A program made the translations under genes and the position numbers. Source: Candidatus Methylomirabilota bacterium (lineage in GTDB: Bacteria > Methylomirabilota > Methylomirabilia > Rokubacteriales > CSP1-6). Taken from it: 32,275 nucleotides of DNA. Location of the stretch: the NCBI GenBank assembly GCA_035260325.1, contig DATFVL010000038.1, forward strand, positions 1 through 32,275, read 5' to 3'. Of the stretch, positions 20,466 through 31,495 are shown piece after piece (position 1 is the first letter of the stretch; every line of letters begins with the position of its first letter). Below the pieces are notes generated by a model. It had not been told where the DNA came from, did no database searches, and saw nothing but the letters and a program-made list of their open reading frames with translations.

Positions 20466-20989
20466 TACGGGGCGGCCTCGTCCGACGCCACGGCGACGGC
20501 GACGAGCGCCGGGCGCAGGACGCGGTCGTGCAGCAGGTAGCCCGGCAGCTGCTCGCTCGCGACGGTGCCGGGCTTGGCGTCGGTGCTGACCACGCGCGCG
20601 ACCGCCTCGTGGCGCGTGGGATCGAAGGGCTCCCCGACGGCGGAGTAGCGCGTCACGCCGTGGCGCCCGAGGACCCGGAGGAACTCGCGCTGGGCGAGCT
20701 CGACGCCCGAGACCACGCTCGCCGCGTCGCCACGCCGGCGGGCGGCCTCGAGCGCGCGGTCGAGGTTGTCGAGGACCGGGATCAGGTCGCGGAGCAGCGG
20801 CTCGTTGGCGTACTTGAGGTACTCCTCGCGGTCGCGCTGGCTGCGGCGCCGGACGTTGTCGGCCTCGGCGAGCGCGCGGAGGAGGCGGTCCTGCTTCTCG
20901 TCCAGCTGCCGCTTCAGCTCCTCGACCTCGGAGGGCGGCGGCTCGACCGCCTCGGGTGAGGGAGCGTCACGCGTCGTGTCGTCGTCCAT
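20465..20989 (-). CDS. grpE: Nucleotide exchange factor GrpE
   Basis: GrpE exchanges ADP for ATP on DnaK. The 174-residue product has an acidic Pro-rich leader (1-20), a long coiled coil (about 20-75; VEELKRQLDEKQDRLLRALAEA) and a C-terminal beta domain with GVTRYSAVGEPFDPTRHEAV. The ATG at 20989 is used; a TATAAT hexamer ends nine bases upstream, so an extra transcript might begin almost at the start codon. It follows hrcA by 39 bases and runs straight into dnaJ. Confidence 0.95.
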   Translation of the reverse strand: MDDDTTRDAPSPEAVEPPPSEVEELKRQLDEKQDRLLRALAEADNVRRRSQRDREEYLKYANEPLLRDLIPVLDNLDRALEAARRRGDAASVVSGVELAQREFLRVLGRHGVTRYSAVGEPFDPTRHEAVARVVSTDAKPGTVASEQLPGYLLHDRVLRPALVAVAVASDEAAP

Positions 20990-20998
20990 GATGCTCGA

Positions 20999-21004
20999 AT
21001 TATA
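20999..21004 (-). promoter_or_regulatory. -10-like TATAAT before grpE
   Basis: A perfect TATAAT (context GCTATAATTCG) ends nine bases before the grpE ATG. No -35 is evident. If used, the mRNA would be nearly leaderless. An AGCGCCG/CGGCGCT stem lies just upstream. Confidence 0.35.
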
Positions 21005-21028
21005 GCAGCGCCGCCCCGGCGGACGGCG

Positions 21029-22054
21029 CTACGACGGGATGTAGAGGTCCTGGCGGACGCGCGAGAGGGCGTCGGTCACGTGGCGGGCGGTCTCGTTGAC
21101 CACGGCGATGACGTCGGGGTAGGGCAGGCGCCGCGGACCGACGACGCCGAGGATGCCGACCACCTGGTCCCGGTAGAGGTAGGTCGAGGTGATCAGCGTG
21201 CACTCGCGCATCTCGGCGAACGGGTTCTCCTCGCCGATCGTCACCTGCAGCGCCTCGCCGGCGGCGAGCGCCGTCATGAGGTCGGCGAGCCGCTCCTTCT
21301 GCTCGAAGGTACGGAGCAGGGCCCGGGTCGTCTCGATGTCCCAGAACTCCGGGTGATCGAGCATGTTGATGGCGCCGCTGACGTAGAGCGTCCGCCCGCG
21401 CAGGAGGGCCACGATCTGCTCGGTGACGGCCCGCGCGCGGGTGTGCAGGGCGTCGAGCGGGTCGCTCGGCGCCGCCTCCATCTCCACGATCTCCTGGACG
21501 GTGCGGCCGCCGAACCGCCGCGTGAGCTCGCGCCCGATCGCCCGCACGCCGTCGGCGGCGAGCGGCGGGTCGAGGGTCACCGCGCTCGCGGTGACCCAGC
21601 CCGCGTCGGTGACGATGACGGCGAGCGCGCGGTCGTCCTCGAGCGGCATCAGGTCCACGCGTGCGAGCGTCGTGTTCTGGAGCGGCGGGGCCAGGAGCAG
21701 GCCCGTGAGCTTCGTCGCGGCGGACAGGTGCGTCGAGGTCTGCTCCATGAAGCCGTCGAGGCCGGAGCGGCGCGTCGGCAGCGTCTCGCTCGGCGTCGCC
21801 GGTTTCGACGGCGGCGCCGGCGGAAACGAATCGACGTAGAGCCGGTACGCCTTGTCGGTCGGCACGCGCCCGGCGCTCGTGTGGGGATGGGCGAGGTAGC
21901 CCATCGCCTCGAGGTCGGCCATCACGTTGCGAATGGTCGCCGCCGAGAGCGCCGGGAACCAGCGGGTCGCGAGCGCGCGGGAGCCGACCGGCTCGGCCGA
22001 GTCGATGTACTCGCGGATGACCGCGATCAGGACGTCACGATGACGCGCATCCAT
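21029..22054 (-). CDS. hrcA: Heat-inducible transcription repressor HrcA
   Basis: HrcA represses chaperone operons by binding CIRCE elements. The 341-residue product has the N-terminal winged helix with DSAEPVGSRALATRW and SAATIRNVMADLEAMGYLAHPHTSAGRVPTDKAYRLYVD, the family signature, followed by the GAF-like dimerisation region and a C-terminal VVGPRRLPYPDVIAVV. The ATG at 22054 is chosen; two GTG codons directly before it (22055-22060) are alternatives. I found no CIRCE dyad (TTAGCACTC-N9-GAGTGCTAA) near it, so its operator must lie elsewhere or differ. Confidence 0.95.
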   Translation of the reverse strand: MDARHRDVLIAVIREYIDSAEPVGSRALATRWFPALSAATIRNVMADLEAMGYLAHPHTSAGRVPTDKAYRLYVDSFPPAPPSKPATPSETLPTRRSGLDGFMEQTSTHLSAATKLTGLLLAPPLQNTTLARVDLMPLEDDRALAVIVTDAGWVTASAVTLDPPLAADGVRAIGRELTRRFGGRTVQEIVEMEAAPSDPLDALHTRARAVTEQIVALLRGRTLYVSGAINMLDHPEFWDIETTRALLRTFEQKERLADLMTALAAGEALQVTIGEENPFAEMRECTLITSTYLYRDQVVGILGVVGPRRLPYPDVIAVVNETARHVTDALSRVRQDLYIPS

Positions 22055-22062
22055 CACCACGA

Positions 22063-22068
22063 ATTATA
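22063..22068 (-). promoter_or_regulatory. -10-like TATAAT before hrcA
   Basis: A perfect TATAAT overlaps the hemW stop codon and ends eight bases before the hrcA ATG, in the same GCTATAATTCG context as at grpE. It lies in a small dyad, CGAATT-N5-AATTCG. No -35 is evident. Confidence 0.35.
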
Positions 22069-23254
22069 GCAATTCGACGAAGAGTGCGTCCGAGAGCAGG
22101 AAGCCGCGCTCGGTCAGCCGCGCGCGGCCGCCGGCGAGCGCGAGCAGTCCCTCGCGCTCCCACGTGGCGAGCCGCCGGCGCAGCGCCGCGTCGCCGGCCG
22201 CGCGGGCGTCGAGCCACGCGGCCGGGACCCCGTCGGAGGTGCGGAGCCCGAGGATGAGGCGCTCGGCGCGCTGCTGGGCCGGCGTGAGCGTCTCGTGGGA
22301 CTCGACCGGCAGCGCGCCCGCCTCGAGCGCGTCGCACCAGCGCGGCGTCGCCTTCGCGTTGGCGTAGCGCACGCCTCCGACGTGGCCGCACGCGCCCGGG
22401 CCGGCGGCCAGGTACTCGGCGGCGCGCCAGTAGACCTGGTTGTGGCGCGAGCGGAAGCCCGGGCGCGCGTAGTTCGAGATTTCGTAGTGCTCGAGGCCGC
22501 GCGCCCCCGCCGCGCGCGCGAGGTCCCAGTACTGCGCGACGACCGTCTCCTCGGGCGGCAGCCCGGCGACGCCGGTCGCTCCCCACACGCTCCCGCCGTC
22601 GAGGGTGAGGCCGTACGCGGAGAGGTGGTCGGGCGCCCAGTCGAGCACCGCCTCGACGGCCGCGCTCCAGCCGGCGACGTCGAGTCCCGGGAGGCCGTAC
22701 ATGAGGTCCACGCTCAGGTTGACGCAGCCGGCCTCGCGCGCCGCCTCGAACGCCGCGCGCGCGCCCCGGGAATCGTGGACCCGCCCGAGCCGCGGGAGCA
22801 CCGCGTCGTCGAGCGACTGGACGCCGAGGCTCACGCGCGTCACGCCCGCGCCGCGGTAGGCGGCGACCTTCTCGCGCGAGACGCTCTCGGGGTTGCACTC
22901 GATCGTGACCTCGGCGTCGGGGGCGAGGTCGAAGCGGCGCCGGACGCGGTCGAGCACGGTGGCGAGGTCCTCCGGCTCGAGCAGCGACGGCGTCCCGCCG
23001 CCGAGGAAGACCGTCGCCAGGCGCACGCGCGGCGCCCACGGAAGCTCGGCGAGCAGATCGAGCTCGCGGGCGAGCGCCCGGAGGTAGCGGGCGAGCACGC
23101 CGGCGTCGAACGGCGCCGTGTTGAAGCTGCAGAAGTGGCAGCGCTGCGCGCAGAACGGGACGTGGACGTACAGGCCGAGGGTGTCCGACGCGGGCGGGTT
23201 GTCCGCCAGAATCGAACGGCACGGGTCGTCCGCGCTGACGGAGCCGGCCGGCAC
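22064..23254 (-). CDS. hemW: HemW-type radical SAM protein (haem chaperone, HemN-like)
   Basis: HemW proteins bind haem and a 4Fe-4S cluster and are often mislabelled as coproporphyrinogen oxidase. The product is about 396 residues. The radical-SAM cluster motif CAQRCHFCSFN follows GLYVHVPF, and further landmarks are FLGGGTPSLL, TIECNPESV, VSLGVQSLDD, SVDLMYGLPG and HYEISNYARPG. The usual HemN fourth cysteine is replaced by Phe, as in HemW. The start is uncertain: GTG at 23254 is the nearest usable codon to the conserved region. A TTG at 23311 overlapping the lepB stop (TTGA) would add about 19 residues of non-conserved sequence. Confidence 0.9.
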   Translation of the reverse strand: MPAGSVSADDPCRSILADNPPASDTLGLYVHVPFCAQRCHFCSFNTAPFDAGVLARYLRALARELDLLAELPWAPRVRLATVFLGGGTPSLLEPEDLATVLDRVRRRFDLAPDAEVTIECNPESVSREKVAAYRGAGVTRVSLGVQSLDDAVLPRLGRVHDSRGARAAFEAAREAGCVNLSVDLMYGLPGLDVAGWSAAVEAVLDWAPDHLSAYGLTLDGGSVWGATGVAGLPPEETVVAQYWDLARAAGARGLEHYEISNYARPGFRSRHNQVYWRAAEYLAAGPGACGHVGGVRYANAKATPRWCDALEAGALPVESHETLTPAQQRAERLILGLRTSDGVPAAWLDARAAGDAALRRRLATWEREGLLALAGGRARLTERGFLLSDALFVELL

Positions 23255-23307
23255 CTGAGTCAGGCCACCCACGGTCCGATCCGTCCTCGCGGCCCCCGCT
23301 ACAACAG

Positions 23308-24003
23308 TCAAGGGATGTAGTGCGCCAGCCGCCACCAGCGGAGCCAGTGCCGGTCGCCGTCCCACGACCAGTAGATGAGGAAGGCCTTGCCCTTGATCTT
23401 CTCGCGCTTGACGAAGCCCCAGTAGCGGCTGTCCTGCGAGTTGTCGCGGTTGTCGCCCATGACGAAATACGAGTCGGGCGGCACCGTCGTGGAGTCGCAG
23501 CCGTAGGTGTAGCCGCAGTAGGTGTCCTGCGCGGAACGGGTCCAGGCGGGGTCCGCGAACTTCGTGTACGGCTCGGTCAAGGGCTGGCCGTTCACGAACA
23601 CCGTCCGGCCCCGGATCTGGATCCGGTCGCCGGGCGTGCCGATGATGCGCTTGATGAAGTCCCGCCGCTCGTCCTGCGGGTACTTGAACACGATGATGTC
23701 GCCCCGGTGCGGGCGCCGGAGGCCCGGCACGTGCCACCCGACGACGGGCAGCTCGGCCCCGTAGAGGAATTTGTTGACCAGGATGTAGTCGCCGACGAGC
23801 AGCGTGTCCATCATCGAGCCCGAGGGAATCGTGAAGGCCTGAACGACCAGCGCGCGGATGACCAGCGCGAGGATGACGGCCACGCCGATCGCCTCGACGT
23901 ACTCGCGGACGGCCGACTTCCGCCGGGGCTGCGTCTCCGTCGCGTCGGCGGGCAGGCGGCGCGGCTCGGTGGCGTCCGTGACGCTCAGCTTGTTGTCGTC
24001 CAT
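23308..24003 (-). CDS. lepB: Signal peptidase I
   Basis: LepB removes signal peptides from exported proteins at the outer face of the inner membrane. The 231-residue product has a cytoplasmic N terminus, one membrane helix (about 36-56), catalytic Ser63 in IPSGSMMDTLLVGD and the general base Lys118 in RDFIKRIIG. It also has the family box MGDNRDNSQDSRYWGFV. The start MDDNKLS at 24003 is two bases after the lepA stop. The open frame extends upstream through lepA in another phase, but that part is Arg/Glu-rich and antisense-like. lepA-lepB adjacency is a classic conserved pair. Confidence 0.95.
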   Translation of the reverse strand: MDDNKLSVTDATEPRRLPADATETQPRRKSAVREYVEAIGVAVILALVIRALVVQAFTIPSGSMMDTLLVGDYILVNKFLYGAELPVVGWHVPGLRRPHRGDIIVFKYPQDERRDFIKRIIGTPGDRIQIRGRTVFVNGQPLTEPYTKFADPAWTRSAQDTYCGYTYGCDSTTVPPDSYFVMGDNRDNSQDSRYWGFVKREKIKGKAFLIYWSWDGDRHWLRWWRLAHYIP

Positions 24004-24005
24004 GC

Positions 24006-25796
<1,791 letters not shown>

Positions 25797-25827
25797 CGCT
25801 TCAGTCTAACACGCGCGCACAGGCGCT

Positions 25828-26913
25828 CTAGCGGCTGAGCGTCGCGCGCTCGGGGATGACGGCGCCGGACTCCAGCACCACGCCCGGGCCGACGCGCGCG
25901 TGGGCGCCGATCCGGACATCGCTCGCGAGGACGCAGTCGCGCAGCACCGCGCCCCGGCCGACCTCGACCCGCTCCCAGAGCACGGAGCCCTCGACGCGCG
26001 CCTCGGGGCCGATCGTCGAGCCGTCGCCGACGACGGTCGACGGGCCGACCCGACAGCCGCCGCCGAGCGTGACGCGCGCACCGATCACCGCGGGCGCGAC
26101 CACGGCGGCGCCGGCCGCGGCCGTGCCGCCCGCCCCGACCCAGCTCCCGTCGCGCGGCTCGCCCGGGGGCGCCAGGAGGAGGCGCGCGCGGCCCTCGAGG
26201 AGGTCCATCTGGGCGGCGCGGTAGGCCGCGGGCGTGCCGATGTCCTGCCAGTACGCGGGCGCCGACCAGCCGAAGCAGGGGACGCGCTCCGCGATCAGCC
26301 CGGGGAAGACCTCGCGCTCGATGGACACGGGCCGGTCGCGCGGGATGCGCCGGAGGAGCGCCGCGTCCAGCAGGTACACTCCCGCGTTCACGGTGTCGGT
26401 CGTGATCGGCTCGCCCGCCCCCGGCTTCTCGCGGAACGCGGCGACGCGCCCCTCGGCGTCGGTCTCGACGAGCCCGTACTGGCGGGGGTCGGCGACGCGC
26501 GTGAGGAAGATCGTCGCGCGCGAGCCGCGCGCCTCGTGGAAGCGGCGCATCGCCGTGAGGTCCGCGTCGGTGAGCACGTCGCCGTTCAGGACGAAGACCG
26601 TGCCCGCCGCGAGGTCGGCGGCGTTCGCGACGCCGCCGCCGGTGCCGAGCGGCTCCTTCTCCACGACGTAGCGGAGCGTGACGCCGAGGTGCTCGGCGTC
26701 GCCGAGCGCCGCGCGCACGTCGTCCACGCGGTAGGAGCACGCGAGGATCGCGTCCACGACGCCGTGGGCGCGGAGAAGCGCCAGCTGGTGGGCGAGGAAG
26801 GGGCGGTTCAGGAGCGGCACGACCGGCTTGGCCCGCGCGAGCGTGAGCGGACGCAGACGCGTGCCCTGGCCGCCGGCCAGGATCACGGCCTGGGTCGGAC
26901 CGCCGCCGGCCAC
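25828..26913 (-). CDS. NDP-sugar pyrophosphorylase with C-terminal hexapeptide repeats
   Basis: This protein transfers a nucleotide to a sugar-1-phosphate. The 361-residue product has an N-terminal nucleotidyltransferase domain with the signature AVILAGGQGTRLRPLT, KPVVPLLNRPF, FVLNGDVLTDADL and FREKPGAGEPITTDTVNAGVY. It also has a C-terminal left-handed beta-helix region (about 265-355) of isoleucine/valine-rich hexapeptides. It is closest in pattern to mannose-1-phosphate guanylyltransferase or glucose-1-phosphate nucleotidyltransferase; the substrate cannot be decided here. GTG at 26913 shares a base with the preceding stop (TAGTG). Neighbours are nucleotide-sugar dehydrogenase and epimerases. 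Confidence 0.88.
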   Translation of the reverse strand: MAGGGPTQAVILAGGQGTRLRPLTLARAKPVVPLLNRPFLAHQLALLRAHGVVDAILACSYRVDDVRAALGDAEHLGVTLRYVVEKEPLGTGGGVANAADLAAGTVFVLNGDVLTDADLTAMRRFHEARGSRATIFLTRVADPRQYGLVETDAEGRVAAFREKPGAGEPITTDTVNAGVYLLDAALLRRIPRDRPVSIEREVFPGLIAERVPCFGWSAPAYWQDIGTPAAYRAAQMDLLEGRARLLLAPPGEPRDGSWVGAGGTAAAGAAVVAPAVIGARVTLGGGCRVGPSTVVGDGSTIGPEARVEGSVLWERVEVGRGAVLRDCVLASDVRIGAHARVGPGVVLESGAVIPERATLSR

Positions 26914-27083
26914 TAGCTGCCGGGCGACCAGGCCTCGGCCTCGTTGATCAGCATCACGGGGATCCCGTCGCGGATCGGGTAGGCCTTGCGGCACTTGGGA
27001 CAGATGATCCGCGTCGCTTCGAAGACCAGGTCGCCCTTGCACGCCGGGCACACCAGGATCGCCTTCAGCTCGTCGTCGATCAT
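26913..27083 (-). CDS. Trm112-family zinc-ribbon protein
   Basis: The 56-residue product has two CPxC knuckles, CPAC at residues 12-15 and CPKC at 28-31. It also has AYPIRDGIPVMLINEAEAW, the hallmark of bacterial Trm112-like proteins. Eukaryotic Trm112 activates methyltransferases; the bacterial role is unclear. The ATG at 27083 overlaps the epimerase stop (ATGA) and has a strong AAGGAGG Shine-Dalgarno nine bases upstream, inside the epimerase gene. Location among nucleotide-sugar genes is common for this family near envelope polysaccharide loci. Confidence 0.92.
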   Translation of the reverse strand: MIDDELKAILVCPACKGDLVFEATRIICPKCRKAYPIRDGIPVMLINEAEAWSPGS

Positions 27084-28005
27084 GCACGCGCCTCCTTCCG
27101 TATGTGTTCGAGGGTTCGCGCGAGCCCCGCGTCGAGCGGGGTCGCCGCCGTCCAGCCGAGGGTCTGCTTCGCCCGCGTCGCGTCCAGCACGCTCCGCCGC
27201 TGCTCGCCGGGCCGCGCCGGGCCGTGGCGCGACGGGCGCGTCACGCCGGCGAGCCGCGCGAGCCGCGCGTAGAGCTCGTTCACCGTGGTCTCGACGCCCG
27301 TGCCGACGTTGACCGCGCCCGTGACCTCGGGATGCGCCAGGGCGCGCGCCACGGCGTCCGCGACGTCGCCGACGTAGACGTAGTCCCGCGTCTGCTCGCC
27401 GTCGCCGTTGACGACGCACTCGGCGCCGGCGAGGAGCCGCGCGGCGAAGATCGCGACGACGCCGGCCTCGCCGCGCGGATCCTGGCGCGGGCCGTAGATG
27501 TTCGCGAGGCGCAGCGCCAGCGTGGACGCCCCGGTGAGCCCCGCCCAGCAGTCGAGGTAGCGCTCGCCGGCGAGCTTCGACACGCCGTAGGGCGAGGCGG
27601 GCCGCGTCGGGTGGTCCTCGCGGGTTGGCAGCGCGTCGGTGTCGCCGTACACGGCGCCGCCGGTCGAGACGTAGACGACGCGGCGGACCGCCGTGCGGCG
27701 CGCCGCCTCGAGCACGGCGAGGGTGCCGAGCACGTTGACGCTCGCGTCGAAGCGCGGGTCGGCGACGGAGCGCGGCACGGAGGCCTGCGCGGCCAGGTGC
27801 GCGATCGCGTCCGGCCGCGCGGCGGCGAACGCGGCGTCGAGCCGCGCGCTCCGGAGATCGCAGACGAAGAGGCGCGCCGTCGGGTTCACCTGCCCGCGGC
27901 GGCCCGTGCTCAGGTTGTCGGCGACGTCGACGGCGTGGCCGTCGGCCAGCAGGCGGTCCACGACGTGCGAGCCGATGAACCCCGCGCCGCCGGTCACGAG
28001 GATCC

Positions 28006-28009
<4 letters not shown>
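27080..28009 (-). CDS. NAD-dependent nucleotide-sugar epimerase (GalE-like SDR), TTG start
   Basis: The 309-residue extended short-chain dehydrogenase has the NAD-binding motif [13 protein letters not shown] at the N terminus. The catalytic Ser/Thr lies in [12 protein letters not shown], and Tyr/Lys in [25 protein letters not shown] and [14 protein letters not shown] are further family segments. It probably epimerises a UDP-hexose or UDP-uronate. The start is TTG at 28009, overlapping the preceding stop (TTGA). It must begin here because the Rossmann motif MRILVTGG follows at once. The gene stands between UDP-glucuronate decarboxylase and Trm112, so its substrate may be a product of ugd. Confidence 0.9.
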
Positions 28010-28941
<932 letters not shown>

Positions 28942-28949
28942 GGCGGACG

Positions 28950-30260
28950 TCAGGAGGGCAGGACGGGCCTGCGGCCGATCGAGTGGTACTCGAAGCCCAG
29001 GCGTCGCATCCGCTCGGGCTCCCAGAGATTCCGTCCGTCGAAGACGACGGGGCGCCGCATGAGGGCGCGGAGGCGCTCGAGGTCGAGCAGCTTGAACTCG
29101 TTCCACTCGGTCACCAGCACGACGCCGTCGGCGCCGGCGGCGGCCGCGTACGGCGACTCGCAGTACACGACGCCCGGCGGCAGGAGCGGACGCGCGTTCG
29201 CACCCGCGACCGGGTCGTAGGCGCGCACGGTCGCGCCGAGCTCGACGAGGTGCCGGACCACCTCGACGGACTTCGCCTCGCGCATGTCGTCGGTGTTCGG
29301 CTTGAAGGCGAGGCCCAGGACGGCGACGCGCTTGTCGTCCAGCGGCGCGAGCGCCTTCTCGACCGAGCGCACGAAGTGGCCGGCGCGCTCCTGGTTGATC
29401 TCGACCGCGGCCCGGAGCAGCGCGAAGTCCACGCCGAGCGTGGCGGCGGTGTGGACGAGCGAGTCGGTGTCCTTGGGGAAGCAGCTCCCGCCGTAGCCGA
29501 GCCCGGCCTGCAGGAACGCGGGTCCGATGCGGGGGTCGAGCCCCATGGCCTTCACCACCTGCGTGATGTCCGCACCCGCGAGCTCGCAGATGTCGGCGAT
29601 CACGTTGACGAACGAGATCTTGGTCGCGAGGAACGCGTTGGAGGCGTACTTGATGATCTCGGCCGAGGGCACGTCGGTGATGATCATCGGCCGCTCGAGC
29701 GGGGCGTAGAGCTCGAGCAAGGTCATCGCGACCTGCTGGTTGGGGGCGCCGATGACGATGCGGTCCGGCCGGAGCGTGTCCTCGATCGCGCAGCCCTCGC
29801 GCAGGAACTCGGGGTTCGAGACGACGTCGAACGGGATCGGCGTCGGCTGGTGGCGCTCGATCACCTCGCGCACGAGGTCGCCGGTGCCGACGGGCACCGT
29901 GGACTTGTTGACGACGACCGTGTAGCGCTCCATCGCGTGCGCGATCTGCCGAGCGACCGCCTCGACCGCGGCGAGGTCGGTCTGGCCGGTGTCCTTCGCC
30001 GGCGTGCCGACCGTGATGAAGACGATGACCGAGCGCCGGACGGCCGTGACGAGGTCGGTGGTGAACGTGAGCCGCCCGTCGGTGACGTTGCGCGCGACCA
30101 TCTCCTCCAGGCCGGGCTCGTAGATCGTCATCCTGCCGGCCTGCAGCTGGGCGATCTTCTTCTCGACGTTGTCCACGCAGACGACCTCGTTGCCGAGATC
30201 CGCGAAGACCGCGCCCGTGACGAGCCCGACGTACCCGGTGCCGACGACGCAGATGTTCAT
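28950..30260 (-). CDS. ugd: UDP-glucose 6-dehydrogenase
   Basis: Ugd oxidises UDP-glucose to UDP-glucuronate with two NAD. The 436-residue product has the N-terminal dinucleotide motif [19 protein letters not shown] and [11 protein letters not shown], and [11 protein letters not shown]. The catalytic cysteine is in [16 protein letters not shown] near residue 260, and the C-terminal domain has [17 protein letters not shown]. The ATG at 30260 is 15 bases after a TATGAT hexamer. This gene starts the nucleotide-sugar series and is separated from ctaG by 16 bases, so transcription may be partly shared. Confidence 0.96.
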   Translation of the reverse strand: MNICVVGTGYVGLVTGAVFADLGNEVVCVDNVEKKIAQLQAGRMTIYEPGLEEMVARNVTDGRLTFTTDLVTAVRRSVIVFITVGTPAKDTGQTDLAAVEAVARQIAHAMERYTVVVNKSTVPVGTGDLVREVIERHQPTPIPFDVVSNPEFLREGCAIEDTLRPDRIVIGAPNQQVAMTLLELYAPLERPMIITDVPSAEIIKYASNAFLATKISFVNVIADICELAGADITQVVKAMGLDPRIGPAFLQAGLGYGGSCFPKDTDSLVHTAATLGVDFALLRAAVEINQERAGHFVRSVEKALAPLDDKRVAVLGLAFKPNTDDMREAKSVEVVRHLVELGATVRAYDPVAGANARPLLPPGVVYCESPYAAAAGADGVVLVTEWNEFKLLDLERLRALMRRPVVFDGRNLWEPERMRRLGFEYHSIGRRPVLPS

Positions 30261-30275
30261 GAGCGCGTGGATTCG

Positions 30276-30281
30276 ATCATA
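30276..30281 (-). promoter_or_regulatory. -10-like TATGAT before ugd
   Basis: TATGAT (5 of 6 to TATAAT) overlaps the ctaG stop codon and ends 15 bases before the ugd ATG. No convincing -35 is visible. Confidence 0.3.
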
Positions 30282-31089
30282 GCAGAGGTCTTCCGGCGGG
30301 CGCGGGTTCCTCGTCGGGCTCGGCGGCGACCCACCGGAAGAAGACCACGGTGAACGCCGCGAGCGGGATGAGGCCGGCCGGGACCCACATGATGAGGCCG
30401 CCGAGCCGCTGGTCGGCGAGCGGCTCGAGCCCCCAGAGCCGCGGCGCGGCCGCGTAGTACGGGTAGAGCACGCGCTCGGCGCCCGTGATCATCGAGGCGA
30501 CGACGGTCATCGGGATCCCGAACGCGAAGAGGTAGAGGATCTGCGCGCCGTAGTGGAGCCGCGGCGCGAGCGCGGACGCGGAGAGCACCGGCCACCACGC
30601 CAGCACCGACGTGGCGAGGAGGACGAGGTGCTCGACGACGTGCCAGCCGTGGCGCACGAGCGCGGCCTCGTAGGGGCCGGGGAGATGCCAGGCGATCAGC
30701 GCGACCGAGTACAGCGCGAGCGCGGGGAGCGGTCGCGTGGCCACGCGCAGCGCGAATCGGCCCAGCGCCCAGCGCCGCAGGGGCCCGATGAGGCGATCGA
30801 GCATGAAGCCCGGCGTGCCGGACAGGAGGAGCGGCGCGACGACGAGCGTGAGGAGCAGGTGCTGCACCATGTGGGCGCTGAACAGGTAGTAGTCGCTCAG
30901 GTCGTGGAGCGGGCCGTTGAGCGCGGCGAGGAGCGCCCCGAGGCCGGCGAAGAACCGCACGGGCGCACCGGCCCCTCCCCGCGGGCCGCGCGCCCACGCG
31001 ACGGCGTAGGCGAGGCCCAGGAGGCCGGCGCCGAGCATGACGTCGCCGTGGATCTCGCCGGACGTCCACGCGAACGCGGGCGGCGTCAT
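30277..31089 (-). CDS. ctaG: Cytochrome c oxidase assembly factor CtaG (caa3 type)
   Basis: The 270-residue polytopic membrane protein has about seven hydrophobic helices. It carries the histidine-containing segments typical of caa3_CtaG: LNGPLHDLSDYYLFSAHMVQHLLL near 58-81, LIAWHLPGPYEAAL near 131-144 and WHVVEHLVLLATSVLAWWPVL near 148-168. The family is thought to aid copper delivery to the oxidase. It is downstream of oxidase subunits III and IV and likely belongs to their operon. The ATG at 31089 overlaps a TACAAT hexamer. Another frame across the same DNA is Arg-rich and is a shadow. Confidence 0.9.
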   Translation of the reverse strand: MTPPAFAWTSGEIHGDVMLGAGLLGLAYAVAWARGPRGGAGAPVRFFAGLGALLAALNGPLHDLSDYYLFSAHMVQHLLLTLVVAPLLLSGTPGFMLDRLIGPLRRWALGRFALRVATRPLPALALYSVALIAWHLPGPYEAALVRHGWHVVEHLVLLATSVLAWWPVLSASALAPRLHYGAQILYLFAFGIPMTVVASMITGAERVLYPYYAAAPRLWGLEPLADQRLGGLIMWVPAGLIPLAAFTVVFFRWVAAEPDEEPAPAGRPLL

Positions 31090-31174
31090 TGTAGCGGGGT
31101 CCGCGGGGCCGGTGCCGTCGGTGGGTGGCCTGAGACGAGGTGCGCGGTGGCTCCGTTCGGCTTGCAGCGATTCA

Positions 31175-31483
31175 TCATTTGCCGAAGAGGAGGAAGGCGC
31201 CGGTGAGCGTCATCAGCGCGAGGGCGATCCCGGTCGCGAGCACGAGCGGGAGACAGAAGAGCACGGCGAGCGCGCGCGAGTCGTAGCGGAGGTGCATGAA
31301 GAAGAGGACGACCAGCGCGAACTTCGCCATCGACATCACGAGGAGGAGCGGCACGATGATCGGCGTGAGCTGCCGGATGTAGATGGCGCCCACCTCGAGG
31401 ACCGTCACGCCGGTGAGGACCAGCGCGACCTTGACGTAGGTCCAGACGGTGGGGTGCGTGCCCGCCTGCGTGTGGTCAGACAT
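31175..31483 (-). CDS. Cytochrome c oxidase subunit IV (prokaryotic type)
   Basis: The 102-residue product has three membrane helices (about 16-36, 42-64 and 73-97). It matches short prokaryotic cytochrome oxidase subunit IV proteins: YVKVALVLTGVTVLEVGAIY, then SMAKFALVVLFFMHLRYDSRAL. The ATG at 31483 lies 12 bases after the subunit III stop, as in many caa3/ba3-type oxidase operons. About 85 bases separate it from ctaG, and I see no feature in them other than the TACAAT at the ctaG start. Confidence 0.9.
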   Translation of the reverse strand: MSDHTQAGTHPTVWTYVKVALVLTGVTVLEVGAIYIRQLTPIIVPLLLVMSMAKFALVVLFFMHLRYDSRALAVLFCLPLVLATGIALALMTLTGAFLLFGK

Positions 31484-31495
31484 TCGGGTCGGTCC

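Noticed and set aside
20990-21028. GC hairpin AGCGCCG/CGGCGCT after hrcA as an intrinsic terminator
   Set aside because: The stem is short with a 10-base loop and is followed by a TATAAT rather than a U-run, and grpE follows at once.
22063-22100. GCACTC half-site upstream of hrcA as a CIRCE element
   Set aside because: Only one half-site is present, with no GAGTGC partner at the required N9 spacing.
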